Positions 7,219-14,169 of a DNA stretch of 14,169 nt are shown piece by piece. This DNA comes from an uncultured Chthoniobacterales bacterium (GTDB taxonomy: Bacteria > Verrucomicrobiota > Verrucomicrobiia > Chthoniobacterales > UBA10450), in contig CATPAW010000192.1 in the NCBI GenBank assembly GCA_955652255.1, forward strand, positions 1 through 14,169, in the 5' to 3' direction. The translations under genes and the position numbers were made by a program. Under the pieces are notes generated by a model that did no database searches, was not told where the DNA came from, and was given only the letters and a program-made list of their open reading frames with translations. Positions within the stretch are counted from its first letter, which is position 1. Each line of letters opens with the position of its first letter.

Positions 7219-9978
7219 TCAGTGCTCGAGCACACTCACCGCCGCCCGCTGCAGATGTCTTTGGAGCGTGGCGATGCGTTGTGAATCGGTGATTTTGCTC
7301 CGAGTGGAGCGGTCAGCGACATAAAAAGTGTCGATAGCCGCTCCATCCTGCGTGCTGATGCGCGAGAGCGCAATGGAAACGCCTTCGCGGTCGAGGCACG
7401 CGAGAAGATCGTAGAGCAAGCCGAGACGGTCCGGCGTTTGAATTTGGATGAGCGTGTAAGCGGGATGTGCCCTGTTATCCATCGCGATGCGAGTCGGAAA
7501 TTCTATTTCCTGCACAAGATGATGCCGGCTTTGACTCCTCGCCTTTTCCATTAACTGCCCAAAATCGAAGTCCACGCTCTCCAGCGCGGCATGCAAGGTT
7601 TTCTCGACCAGCTCAAGGCCCGCCTTGTCGGTAACCGCGCGCTCTCTTGTGTCGCAAACTCGAAAAATGTCGAGAACGACGTTGTCTCCGCGGGAAAAAA
7701 TGTCCGCGCTCAAGATATTAATTGGGACGACCGAAAACGAGCCGGCGATTTTGGCCAGCAGTTGTTCGCGGTCCCAAGTGCAGAAGCTGACGATGCTGTG
7801 ACCGTGCTCGGGAAAAGCTTTCCAATTGATCGTCGGAGCCAACGGCTGGTCGCCCCGGAGGGATACGTTCTCGAGAAATGCGCGAAAAAGTTCAAGATGC
7901 CCGACAATTTCGGGAACGTTGAAAGCGCGAAAATAATTGTCCGGCATGAAGTCAAAGTGCGCTTCAATCTCCTCCCCATAATCGCGGGGAAGATTATCGG
8001 CGATGGAGCGTTGCAGGCTTTCACGCTCGATTTTTGTTTGTTCGTAGTAGGATTTTTGGTCGGCGAGGTATTGCGAAGTCGCATCGAAAAGTTGCCAGAC
8101 GAGCGATTCCTTCCAGTCCGACCATGCTTCCGCGCTCGTGCCCTGGCCGTCAGCCAAAGTGAGGAGCATCAGTGTATTCAAGTTCTTCTGATCCCTCACG
8201 ATGTTGCCCAACTCCACCATCGTGGCTGGATCATCGAGATTTCTCTGTTGGGCGATATTGGAGAGCGTGAGGTGATGGTCGACGAGAAGAATAAGGGATT
8301 TGCGCTGCTCGGAAGACAACTGAAGACGCGTTGCGACGCGCTGGGCAAAAAGCGCGCTCGCTTCGGAGTGCGGCCGCGCCCCCACTGCTTTGCCCGTGTC
8401 ATGCAAAAGCAGCGCCAGGTAAAGAATAAAAGGATCGTCAAGTCGCTCAAAGAGCTTCCGATACGAAACCAGTTTCGGATCAGCCGTCTGCGCCAGCGCG
8501 TCGAGTTTGTCGATGCAAACCAGTGTGTGCTCGTCCGCCGTGTAACGGTGACGAAACTCGTGTTGCACAAGGCAAGTCAGTTGGCCAAACTCGGGAATGT
8601 AGCGTCCGAGGAAATCCACGCGATGCATCATTCGAAGGACGCGTCCCACCTCCCCCTTTTGCGATAGGATCGTCTTAAAGACTTCGCGCGGGGCCTTGGC
8701 ATATTGATATGTACGCGTGATTTGCCTGAGACTTCGGGTAAGCAAGTCCGCCAGGTCCGGACTAACATCCAGAGCGCGCTGCTGCGCGAGCTGAAACACG
8801 TGCATCATCTGTGCCGGGTCTTTGTGAAAGAGATCGCGTTGATCGGTGTTGAGTTGTCCGTTGCGAATGAAAAACGGCCCAACCCGCGTCTCGTCGCTGC
8901 GCACCAACGGCAGAAAACTGAAAAGGTAACGTGTTCTTTCCGTGGCCCGTCCGCTCGCAAATTGTTCTGTGATCCGCTCCGTCACGCGAAAGATGTTTCG
9001 TGTGTGCTCATAGTACTCCCGCATGAGCGCCTCGCTTCGGAGCTGCCCCCGCTCCGAGGAATAGTTCAAGCGTTTTGCGATCTGCTCCTGCATATTAAGA
9101 TGCAGAAAGTCTGTGGCCCGCCCCGTGGCGTAGTGCAGATCCGTGCGAATGCGAAGAAGGAAATCGTAAGCCCGCTCGATCCGGCGCTGATCGGATTCGC
9201 TCAACCAATCTTTTCCGACAAGGTGAGTCGTCGTCAGCGCGCCTTCCTTGAAATAAGTCATCCAGAGCAGATTTTGATAATCGCGCAAACCACCGCATCC
9301 GCTTTTCAGGTGTGGCTCTTGCATGTAAACGCTGTCGCCAAATTTTCTATGGCGCGCGATTTGGTCCTGCATCCGCATCTCGACGTAGCGCCGCTCATTG
9401 CCGGCCACACATCTTGAGCGGAATTGGTCTCGAAATTCTCGCGCCAGCTCGGCATCTCCCGCCAGATAACGCGACTCGAGCATTGAGGTTTTTGTGCGCA
9501 TGTCGCGATTGGCCTGGGTGATGGCCTCCTTAATCGAGCGCGTGGAATGACCGACCTTGAAACCGATATCCCAGAGCAAATAGAGAATTTGCTCAACGAT
9601 TTGCTCGAGGTAGGGCGGGACTTTTCCGGCGTTTTTGCCATGCAAGAGCATGACGTCGACATCGCTAAAAGGATTGAGCTCTCCCCGGCCATACCCGCCA
9701 AGCGCGATAAGGGCGAGCGGCAGCTTTGCCTTCTCCTCGCTCCCCGCTGAAGTGGTCGCAGCGGTGAAAACGTGTCGCAATAGAACATCGACTAGATCGG
9801 CCCGTCGCGCGCAAATCTCACGGCCACCACCACCAGCCTGGTGTTTCAGGCGCAATCGATGTTCTTCGATCTTCAGAAATTTTCTGTAAAACGGAAGGAC
9901 TTCCGTCGGACGTCTTGCGCCGGTTGCGGCGAGTTGGTTCTCGGCGTGCGCCAGAACTTGTTCGAGATGGCGAGACAT
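7219..9978 (-). CDS. glnD: GlnD, bifunctional PII uridylyltransferase / uridylyl-removing enzyme
   Basis: 919 residues (E. coli GlnD is 890). Domains run in the standard order. The nucleotidyltransferase domain carries GGYGRGELNPFSDVD at 94-108 with metal Asp106 and Asp108. It is followed by the GlnD linker domain and an HD domain with H526-D527 in LLLHDTGKA and a later DHHL. Two C-terminal ACT domains follow, about 720-800 and 835-919; the second contains TPDRLGLLYDLLACLDREGV. The enzyme senses glutamine through the ACT domains and uridylylates or de-uridylylates PII proteins, setting glutamine synthetase and NtrBC activity. The start ATG lacks a Shine-Dalgarno site. It lies 98 bases downstream of the NtrC-type regulator gene on the same strand, consistent with a nitrogen-control operon. 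All catalytic residues I can check are present. Confidence 0.97.
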   Translation of the reverse strand: MSRHLEQVLAHAENQLAATGARRPTEVLPFYRKFLKIEEHRLRLKHQAGGGGREICARRADLVDVLLRHVFTAATTSAGSEEKAKLPLALIALGGYGRGELNPFSDVDVMLLHGKNAGKVPPYLEQIVEQILYLLWDIGFKVGHSTRSIKEAITQANRDMRTKTSMLESRYLAGDAELAREFRDQFRSRCVAGNERRYVEMRMQDQIARHRKFGDSVYMQEPHLKSGCGGLRDYQNLLWMTYFKEGALTTTHLVGKDWLSESDQRRIERAYDFLLRIRTDLHYATGRATDFLHLNMQEQIAKRLNYSSERGQLRSEALMREYYEHTRNIFRVTERITEQFASGRATERTRYLFSFLPLVRSDETRVGPFFIRNGQLNTDQRDLFHKDPAQMMHVFQLAQQRALDVSPDLADLLTRSLRQITRTYQYAKAPREVFKTILSQKGEVGRVLRMMHRVDFLGRYIPEFGQLTCLVQHEFRHRYTADEHTLVCIDKLDALAQTADPKLVSYRKLFERLDDPFILYLALLLHDTGKAVGARPHSEASALFAQRVATRLQLSSEQRKSLILLVDHHLTLSNIAQQRNLDDPATMVELGNIVRDQKNLNTLMLLTLADGQGTSAEAWSDWKESLVWQLFDATSQYLADQKSYYEQTKIERESLQRSIADNLPRDYGEEIEAHFDFMPDNYFRAFNVPEIVGHLELFRAFLENVSLRGDQPLAPTINWKAFPEHGHSIVSFCTWDREQLLAKIAGSFSVVPINILSADIFSRGDNVVLDIFRVCDTRERAVTDKAGLELVEKTLHAALESVDFDFGQLMEKARSQSRHHLVQEIEFPTRIAMDNRAHPAYTLIQIQTPDRLGLLYDLLACLDREGVSIALSRISTQDGAAIDTFYVADRSTRSKITDSQRIATLQRHLQRAAVSVLEH

Positions 9979-10076
9979 GGTGATTGTCGATCTTAGCGCG
10001 GGATGTTCTCAGCGCCAACGAAGGCGTAGAGGCGGGGGCCAAGGCGGCTGACAGAATCTACACGCAATCGACTTCG

Positions 10077-11471
10077 TCACAGCTCGATCGCGTAACGCTT
10101 CATTTTATTGTAAAGCGTCGGCCGCTGGATGCCGAGAAGCTGGGCGGCTTTCTTCTTGTTCCCATGACATTGCGCGAGCGCCTGAAGAATTGTGTTCCGC
10201 TCCATGTCATCCAGGGTCTGCACGCCGGCTCGCTGCGCAATTCCGCGCTCGGTCTGCTGCAGCGCGTTGGGCAACTGTAATTCTGTGGGCAACTCTTTCA
10301 CGCCAATCAGATTGTGCCGCGCCAGGACCACCGCGTACTCCATTGCATTCTGCAATTCGCGCACGTTACCTGGCCAGGCGTAGTCGAGCAATTTCTCGAA
10401 AGCATCCGGCGCGATCGTTGGCTCGGCTTTGCCCAGTTGCTGCGCGAATTGTTTCACAAACGAAGCGACCAATGGCGGAATATCCTGTTTTCGTTCTCGT
10501 AGCGGCGGCACTTCGATCTGAAATGTATTGAGCCGATAATACAAATCCGAGCGCAGGCGATTCTCGGCGAGCGCTTGTGCTACGGGTCGATTGGTCGCGG
10601 CGATAACGCGGAAATCGGCCTTGAGCGTGCGCGTGCTGCCCAGCGGCCGGTACTCGCGCTCCTGCAACACGCGCAAAAAACGCGTCTGCAAATCCGCTTG
10701 CATATCGGAAATCTCATCGAGAAACAAAGTGCCTCCACTGGCCGCGGCAATCATCCCCGGGAAATCGTTCATCGCGCCGGTGAACGCCCCTTTTACATAG
10801 CCAAAGAGTTCTCCCTCGATCATCGTCTGTGGAAATGCAGCGCAGTTGAGCTTTACCATTGGTTTGGCGGCGCGACGGCTGCGCGTGTGGATCACATTGG
10901 CGATTACTTCTTTGCCCGTCCCGCTTTCCCCCGTGATTAAGACATTTGCTTCCGAAGGCGCCATCGCTTCGATCAGTTCGTCGATCTCTTGCATCACCTT
11001 GCTTTTAAAAACAGGAGCCAGCCGCGTCTCGGCAATTTCAAGACGCTTCTCCAGTTGTTCTGTTTTCTGCCGCAGTTCTTTCGCCTCGCGGAGAAGCAAT
11101 TCCTTTTCCAAAGCTTTCTCGACCAAACTGAGCAACTCTTCTGGCGCGTACGGTTTGCTGATGAAATGAAAAGCACCGCGCTTGATCGACTCGATCGCGT
11201 TGCTCAAAGAATCGTGCGCCGTCAAAATGATGACTTGGGTCCCTGGAGACTCAGCTTTGATTTGATCGAGTGTTTGCAGCCCTTCCGCGTCGGGTAGCTG
11301 TAGATCAAGCAAAACCAGGTCAGGCGACTTCGTCTTCAACAATCGAAGGCCGTGCGAAGCAGTGCCGGAAGTCTCAACCTGATAACCGTAGCGGCCGAGA
11401 AGCGCCTCCAGCGTGAAGAGGATCGGCCGCTCATCGTCAATGATCAGAATTCGGCGCTGCGCTGCTGTCAT
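10077..11471 (-). CDS. NtrC-family sigma-54-dependent response regulator
   Basis: 464 residues with three domains. The receiver domain (about 6-120) has acidic D12/D13, phospho-acceptor D56 in LVLLDLQLPD, and the conserved T and K in LTAHDS and ISKPYAP. A coiled linker follows. The AAA+ domain has Walker A GESGTGKE (181-188), the sigma-54 contact loop GAFTGA (228-233), Walker B GGTLFLDEIS, and the arginine-finger region RLRSDLYYRL. The C-terminal Fis-type helix-turn-helix is at about 420-464 (NKKKAAQLLGIQRPTLYNKM). It should activate transcription from -24/-12 promoters when phosphorylated. The gene follows the histidine kinase by 78 bases, and that kinase is its likely partner. The position between that kinase and glnD suggests nitrogen control, although it could equally be an NtrX/AtoC/ZraR-type regulator. 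No -24/-12 site was found in the gaps here. Confidence 0.95.
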   Translation of the reverse strand: MTAAQRRILIIDDERPILFTLEALLGRYGYQVETSGTASHGLRLLKTKSPDLVLLDLQLPDAEGLQTLDQIKAESPGTQVIILTAHDSLSNAIESIKRGAFHFISKPYAPEELLSLVEKALEKELLLREAKELRQKTEQLEKRLEIAETRLAPVFKSKVMQEIDELIEAMAPSEANVLITGESGTGKEVIANVIHTRSRRAAKPMVKLNCAAFPQTMIEGELFGYVKGAFTGAMNDFPGMIAAASGGTLFLDEISDMQADLQTRFLRVLQEREYRPLGSTRTLKADFRVIAATNRPVAQALAENRLRSDLYYRLNTFQIEVPPLRERKQDIPPLVASFVKQFAQQLGKAEPTIAPDAFEKLLDYAWPGNVRELQNAMEYAVVLARHNLIGVKELPTELQLPNALQQTERGIAQRAGVQTLDDMERNTILQALAQCHGNKKKAAQLLGIQRPTLYNKMKRYAIEL

Positions 11472-11549
11472 GGAGATGATGCTCGCGCCAAACCCGTTTG
11501 TGGTTGACCGCTTTTCGAATTGGTCGGTTCAAGATTCAGGCCCAATACT

Positions 11550-12260
11550 TCAACCCTGTTTTGCGGACAAAGGCAACGTAATTGTCGTAACCAGAACCGA
11601 TTCCGTTGGATCATAATGGGCGCGTAACTTGCCGCCGTGAGCTTCGATAATAATGCGCGCAAGATTTAGTCCAAGTCCATAATGACCGGCGCTGATTTCC
11701 CGAAGCGGTTTGCGTCCCCAGTTTTCGGTGGATAATTCGAATCGCGATTTTGGCTCGCGAAGCGTGAAGACAAATCGGTCATGGTCGAACTTCGCGGTGA
11801 CACCGAGCGTACCTTTGGCACGCGCATGTCGAAAAGCGTTGTTGAAAAGTTCGATGAACGCTTGCTGCAGCAGTTGCGGATCGACCTCGAGGATGGTCCC
11901 GCTCAAGTGGACGTCCCAACTGATGGCCGCACTCTCCTGCGGGAAATCAGTCGCGACTTTCTTGCGCAGGTCCTCCATAAAATCCGCGGCTCCATAAAGC
12001 ATGAGTTCCGTTTTAATCTGACCCAATCCCGCGGACACCTTCTGTAAAATCGTGGTCGGTCGCGAGAGCGCTTCGCGCAACCGTTTGATCTCGGCCTTGA
12101 TTTCCGCATCCGCGGTCAACTCGCCGATATAGGCGCTTTGCAGCTCGGCTGCGTTCAAATGATTGCGCAGATCGTGACTCAGTTGCCGAACGAACCGCAC
12201 GATATCGATCCACGGAACACTTAACGAATCACCTTGATTCTCGGGGCCTACGCTTGCCAT
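11550..12260 (-). CDS. Small soluble sensor histidine kinase, degenerate ATP lid motif
   Basis: 236 residues from the ATG at 12260; a TTG at 12272 would add only 4. It has a HisKA-like segment with LSHDLRNHLNAAEL (H29 as the phospho-acceptor) and an N-box FIELFNNAFRHA (N140/N141). A G2-type GHYGLGLNLARIIIEAHGG lies near the C-terminus. The usual DxGxG (G1) box is absent: where it should be, the text reads LREPK (167-171). No transmembrane helix, PAS or other sensor domain is present, so input would have to come from a partner protein or through the catalytic core. It sits 21 bases after pgi and 78 bases before the sigma-54 regulator gene, implying a cognate pair. Whether it acts as kinase, phosphatase or both is uncertain. 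Confidence 0.86.
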   Translation of the reverse strand: MASVGPENQGDSLSVPWIDIVRFVRQLSHDLRNHLNAAELQSAYIGELTADAEIKAEIKRLREALSRPTTILQKVSAGLGQIKTELMLYGAADFMEDLRKKVATDFPQESAAISWDVHLSGTILEVDPQLLQQAFIELFNNAFRHARAKGTLGVTAKFDHDRFVFTLREPKSRFELSTENWGRKPLREISAGHYGLGLNLARIIIEAHGGKLRAHYDPTESVLVTTITLPLSAKQG

Positions 12261-12281
12261 AGTTCGGCGCAAAGTTAATCG

Positions 12282-13859
12282 CTATTCTCCGAGCGAAAAC
12301 GTCTCATCGCCCGGCTGTTCGCCTTCGGCAACCCGGATATGCGAATCATTGCCCGCCAGATGACGCAGAACGTGAAACACGTCTTCGGGATCGGCGTCGA
12401 TGGCGCGGGCAATTTCTTCGGCCGTTTTCCTGGCGGCGGCGCTAAGGTTTTCACGCACCTGTTTTTGCAGTTGCAACAATTTTGTCGCCGCCTTTTTCCC
12501 TGCCTCCACTCCAGGCTGATGGTAAGCATTAATGTTGACGAGGGATCCATAGAAGCCGACCGCGCGCTCGTAGAGCGCGATCAATGCTCCGACGTTAAAC
12601 GCGTTCACTTCCGGGATGCTCACCGTGATCGATTCACGGCCGCTCTCATACAGTGCGCTGCGTGTCCCGCGCAGGAATCCCTGAAGATAATCGCCGCTCG
12701 TAATGCCGTCCTCCACTTCGAAGGCCATACCATGTCGATCTTTGCGAACTTCGATGAAAGTGACGAAGAAATTCAAAACACCGTCGCGCAATTGCTGGAG
12801 GTAAGCGTGCTGATCGGTCGAGCCTTTGTTCCCATAAACGGCGATGCCTTGATGAACGACGTTTGCATCCAGGTCTTTTTCTTTGCCTAACGATTCCATC
12901 ACGAGCTGCTGCAAATATTTGCTGAACAAGGCCAGCCGATCCTTATATGGCAAAATGACCATGTCTTTTCCGCCACGACCGTTGCCAGCGTAGTACCACA
13001 TCAACGCCAGAAGCATCGCTGCGTTCTGCGCGATATCGGGCACACGCGTCCGTTCGTCCATGGCCGCGGCCCCTGATAGGAAGTTGTCGATATTAAAACC
13101 TTCGAGCGCCATCGGCACCAGCCCAACCGCGCTCATGACGGAGGTTCGTCCGCCAATCCAATCATGCATCGGGAAACGCGCCAGCCATCCATTTCTCGTC
13201 GCGTATTTGTCCAGGTCGCTGCCCACGCCGGTCACGGCGACCGCGTGTTTGCCAAATTGAAGTCCGGCCGACTTGAAATTTGCCTCCGCTTCCAACATCC
13301 CGTTGCGCGTTTCCTTCGTGCCGCCAGACTTCGAAACGACGATCACGAGTGTCCGCGCAAGTTCTTTGTCGATCTTGCCGCAGACCCGATCGAAACCATC
13401 GGGATCAGTGTTGTCGAAAAAATAAATGTCCATCGGGTCACGCGTTGATCCGAGCGCATCTGCGATGAATTGCGGTCCGAGCGCGGAACCACCGATCCCG
13501 ATCAACAAGATGTGCGCGAACTTTTTCCCATTTGCCGCTGCAACGTTTCCAGAGTGAACATCCGTCGCGAACTTCTTGATGCGCTCGTTCGTTTCTTCGA
13601 TATCGGCGCGCAGTTGCTTGTTCGGTGCCAGTGCCGGATTGCGCAACCAATAATGACCGACCATTCGCTTTTCATCCGGATTGGCGAGCGCGCCCGCTTC
13701 CAATTCACGCATCGCCTCAAAAGCCTTGTCGATCTTCGGCCGCATTTTGTCGAAAAAATCATCTGAAAATTTCATCCGGCTGATGTCGATGGAAAAATCG
13801 AGCTTGGCGTACCGGAGAAAATAACGCTGGAAACGTTGCCAGAGTGAGGAAGAAGCCAT
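12282..13859 (-). CDS. pgi: Glucose-6-phosphate isomerase
   Basis: 525 residues, a normal size for PGI. The phosphate/sugar-binding region shows LIGIGGSALGPQFI and VVSKSGGTKETRN. GGRTSVMSAVGLVP follows. The signature GNKGSTDQHAYLQQLRDG contains H351, and the C-terminal signature NAYHQPGVEAGKKAA carries the catalytic-type Lys455. It interconverts glucose-6-phosphate and fructose-6-phosphate in the cytoplasm. The ATG at 13859 begins 2 bases after the stop codon of a truncated S9-peptidase remnant, so its native promoter is not visible and may lie upstream of the window or inside the remnant. The histidine kinase gene follows after 21 bases. No catalytic residue that I can check is missing. Confidence 0.97.
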   Translation of the reverse strand: MASSSLWQRFQRYFLRYAKLDFSIDISRMKFSDDFFDKMRPKIDKAFEAMRELEAGALANPDEKRMVGHYWLRNPALAPNKQLRADIEETNERIKKFATDVHSGNVAAANGKKFAHILLIGIGGSALGPQFIADALGSTRDPMDIYFFDNTDPDGFDRVCGKIDKELARTLVIVVSKSGGTKETRNGMLEAEANFKSAGLQFGKHAVAVTGVGSDLDKYATRNGWLARFPMHDWIGGRTSVMSAVGLVPMALEGFNIDNFLSGAAAMDERTRVPDIAQNAAMLLALMWYYAGNGRGGKDMVILPYKDRLALFSKYLQQLVMESLGKEKDLDANVVHQGIAVYGNKGSTDQHAYLQQLRDGVLNFFVTFIEVRKDRHGMAFEVEDGITSGDYLQGFLRGTRSALYESGRESITVSIPEVNAFNVGALIALYERAVGFYGSLVNINAYHQPGVEAGKKAATKLLQLQKQVRENLSAAARKTAEEIARAIDADPEDVFHVLRHLAGNDSHIRVAEGEQPGDETFSLGE

Positions 13860-13861
13860 GA

Positions 13862-14169
13862 TTAAGCTAACCGCAGTGGGCGCCTTGAAACAACTTCGGT
13901 CGAGCGCAGGAAAAGCAGATACTTCCCGTCCGGCGACCAGCGGGGCGTTGAATCGTGGTCGCCTTTGGTCAATTGATGCGGCTCTTCTCCCCCGGCTGTC
14001 GGCACCGACCAGATCGAAGTGTTATAACCTTCCTTCTTTTCGTTCACCGTCACGCGCACAAAGGCGACCCGCGATCCATCCGGGGACACTTGCGGATCCC
14101 GATCCACACGAATTCCCAAAGATCTTTCTCGGTAATGTTTCGTTTCCGGGCGAAGACGCTGCCGACGAA
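13862..14169 (-). pseudogene. S9-family peptidase (dipeptidyl-aminopeptidase type) remnant, frameshifted and truncated
   Basis: The left-going frame entering at the window edge reads FVGSVFARKRNITEKDLWEFVWIG, the end of a signal peptide followed by the start of an S9-peptidase beta-propeller. It then goes out of frame at the CCC run at 14098-14100 and would stop at 14050-14052. Shifting by one base restores DPQVSPDGSRVAF and continues to RWSPDGKYLLFLRS, two propeller blades with the SPDG motif. Homology-like text ends near 13895, a short unrelated tail follows, and TAA lies at 13862-13864. Intact members are about 600-700 residues with a C-terminal catalytic domain; only about 100 N-terminal residues remain. 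A one-base missing G, in the gene or as an assembly error, explains the shift. The truncation against pgi is independent of it. Confidence 0.78.

Noticed and set aside
7591..8667. 358-residue plus-strand open frame inside glnD
   Set aside because: It is fully antisense to the conserved GlnD coding region, with no motif and no promoter or ribosome site; a codon-bias shadow.
9979..10076. Possible sigma-54 (-24/-12) promoter upstream of glnD
   Set aside because: No GG-N10-GC pair in a TGGCAC/TTGC context was found in either the glnD or the regulator upstream gap.
12339..12890. 183-residue plus-strand open frame over pgi
   Set aside because: It is antisense to the PGI signature region; no independent support.

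Overview
This 14.2 kb window looks like ordinary chromosomal DNA from a Gram-negative bacterium with moderately high GC. The best guess is the Verrucomicrobiota/Planctomycetota side of the tree (for example Chthoniobacterales-like). The hints are the combination of a DUF5069 protein, paired bactofilins, an HflKC pair, GlnD with a sigma-54-type regulator, TTG/GTG starts, and weak or absent Shine-Dalgarno sites. The taxonomy is inference; no marker gene in the window settles it. Coding density is high and no gene-free stretch exceeds about 125 bases. There are no transposases, integrases, CRISPR arrays or phage genes.

Layout: (1) 1-2635, minus strand: a SAM-methyltransferase-like gene, then hflK, then hflC running off the left edge; hflK and hflC are separated by 2 bases. 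(2) 2758-2830, plus: a tRNA with anticodon CAT, best read as tRNA-Ile2 (lysidine-modified), followed by four 7-base tandem repeats. (3) 2868-4490, plus: a large polytopic membrane protein resembling the STT3/AglB/PglB oligosaccharyltransferase fold. (4) 4520-6413, plus: a near-consensus sigma-70 promoter driving a classic bactofilin, a second bactofilin with two N-terminal zinc ribbons, and a DUF5069 protein. (5) 6427-14169, minus: a long co-directional cluster. In transcription order it holds a broken S9-family peptidase remnant, pgi (glucose-6-phosphate isomerase), a small soluble histidine kinase, an NtrC-type sigma-54 response regulator, glnD (PII uridylyltransferase/uridylyl-removing enzyme) and a sugar-phosphate nucleotidyltransferase.

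How they fit together: cluster 5 joins a central carbon enzyme, a two-component system of NtrBC type and the nitrogen sensor GlnD, so it plausibly couples carbon and nitrogen status. The kinase is unusual in lacking a recognisable sensor domain and the DxGxG ATP-binding motif. Cluster 4 looks like a cytoskeletal/envelope operon. HflKC is a membrane complex known to modulate FtsH proteolysis.

No wholly new system can be claimed from sequence alone. The features most worth a second look are the zinc-ribbon bactofilin beside a conventional bactofilin, the STT3-like protein with a divergent WWD motif, the degenerate kinase next to glnD, and the frameshifted, truncated S9 peptidase fused up against pgi.
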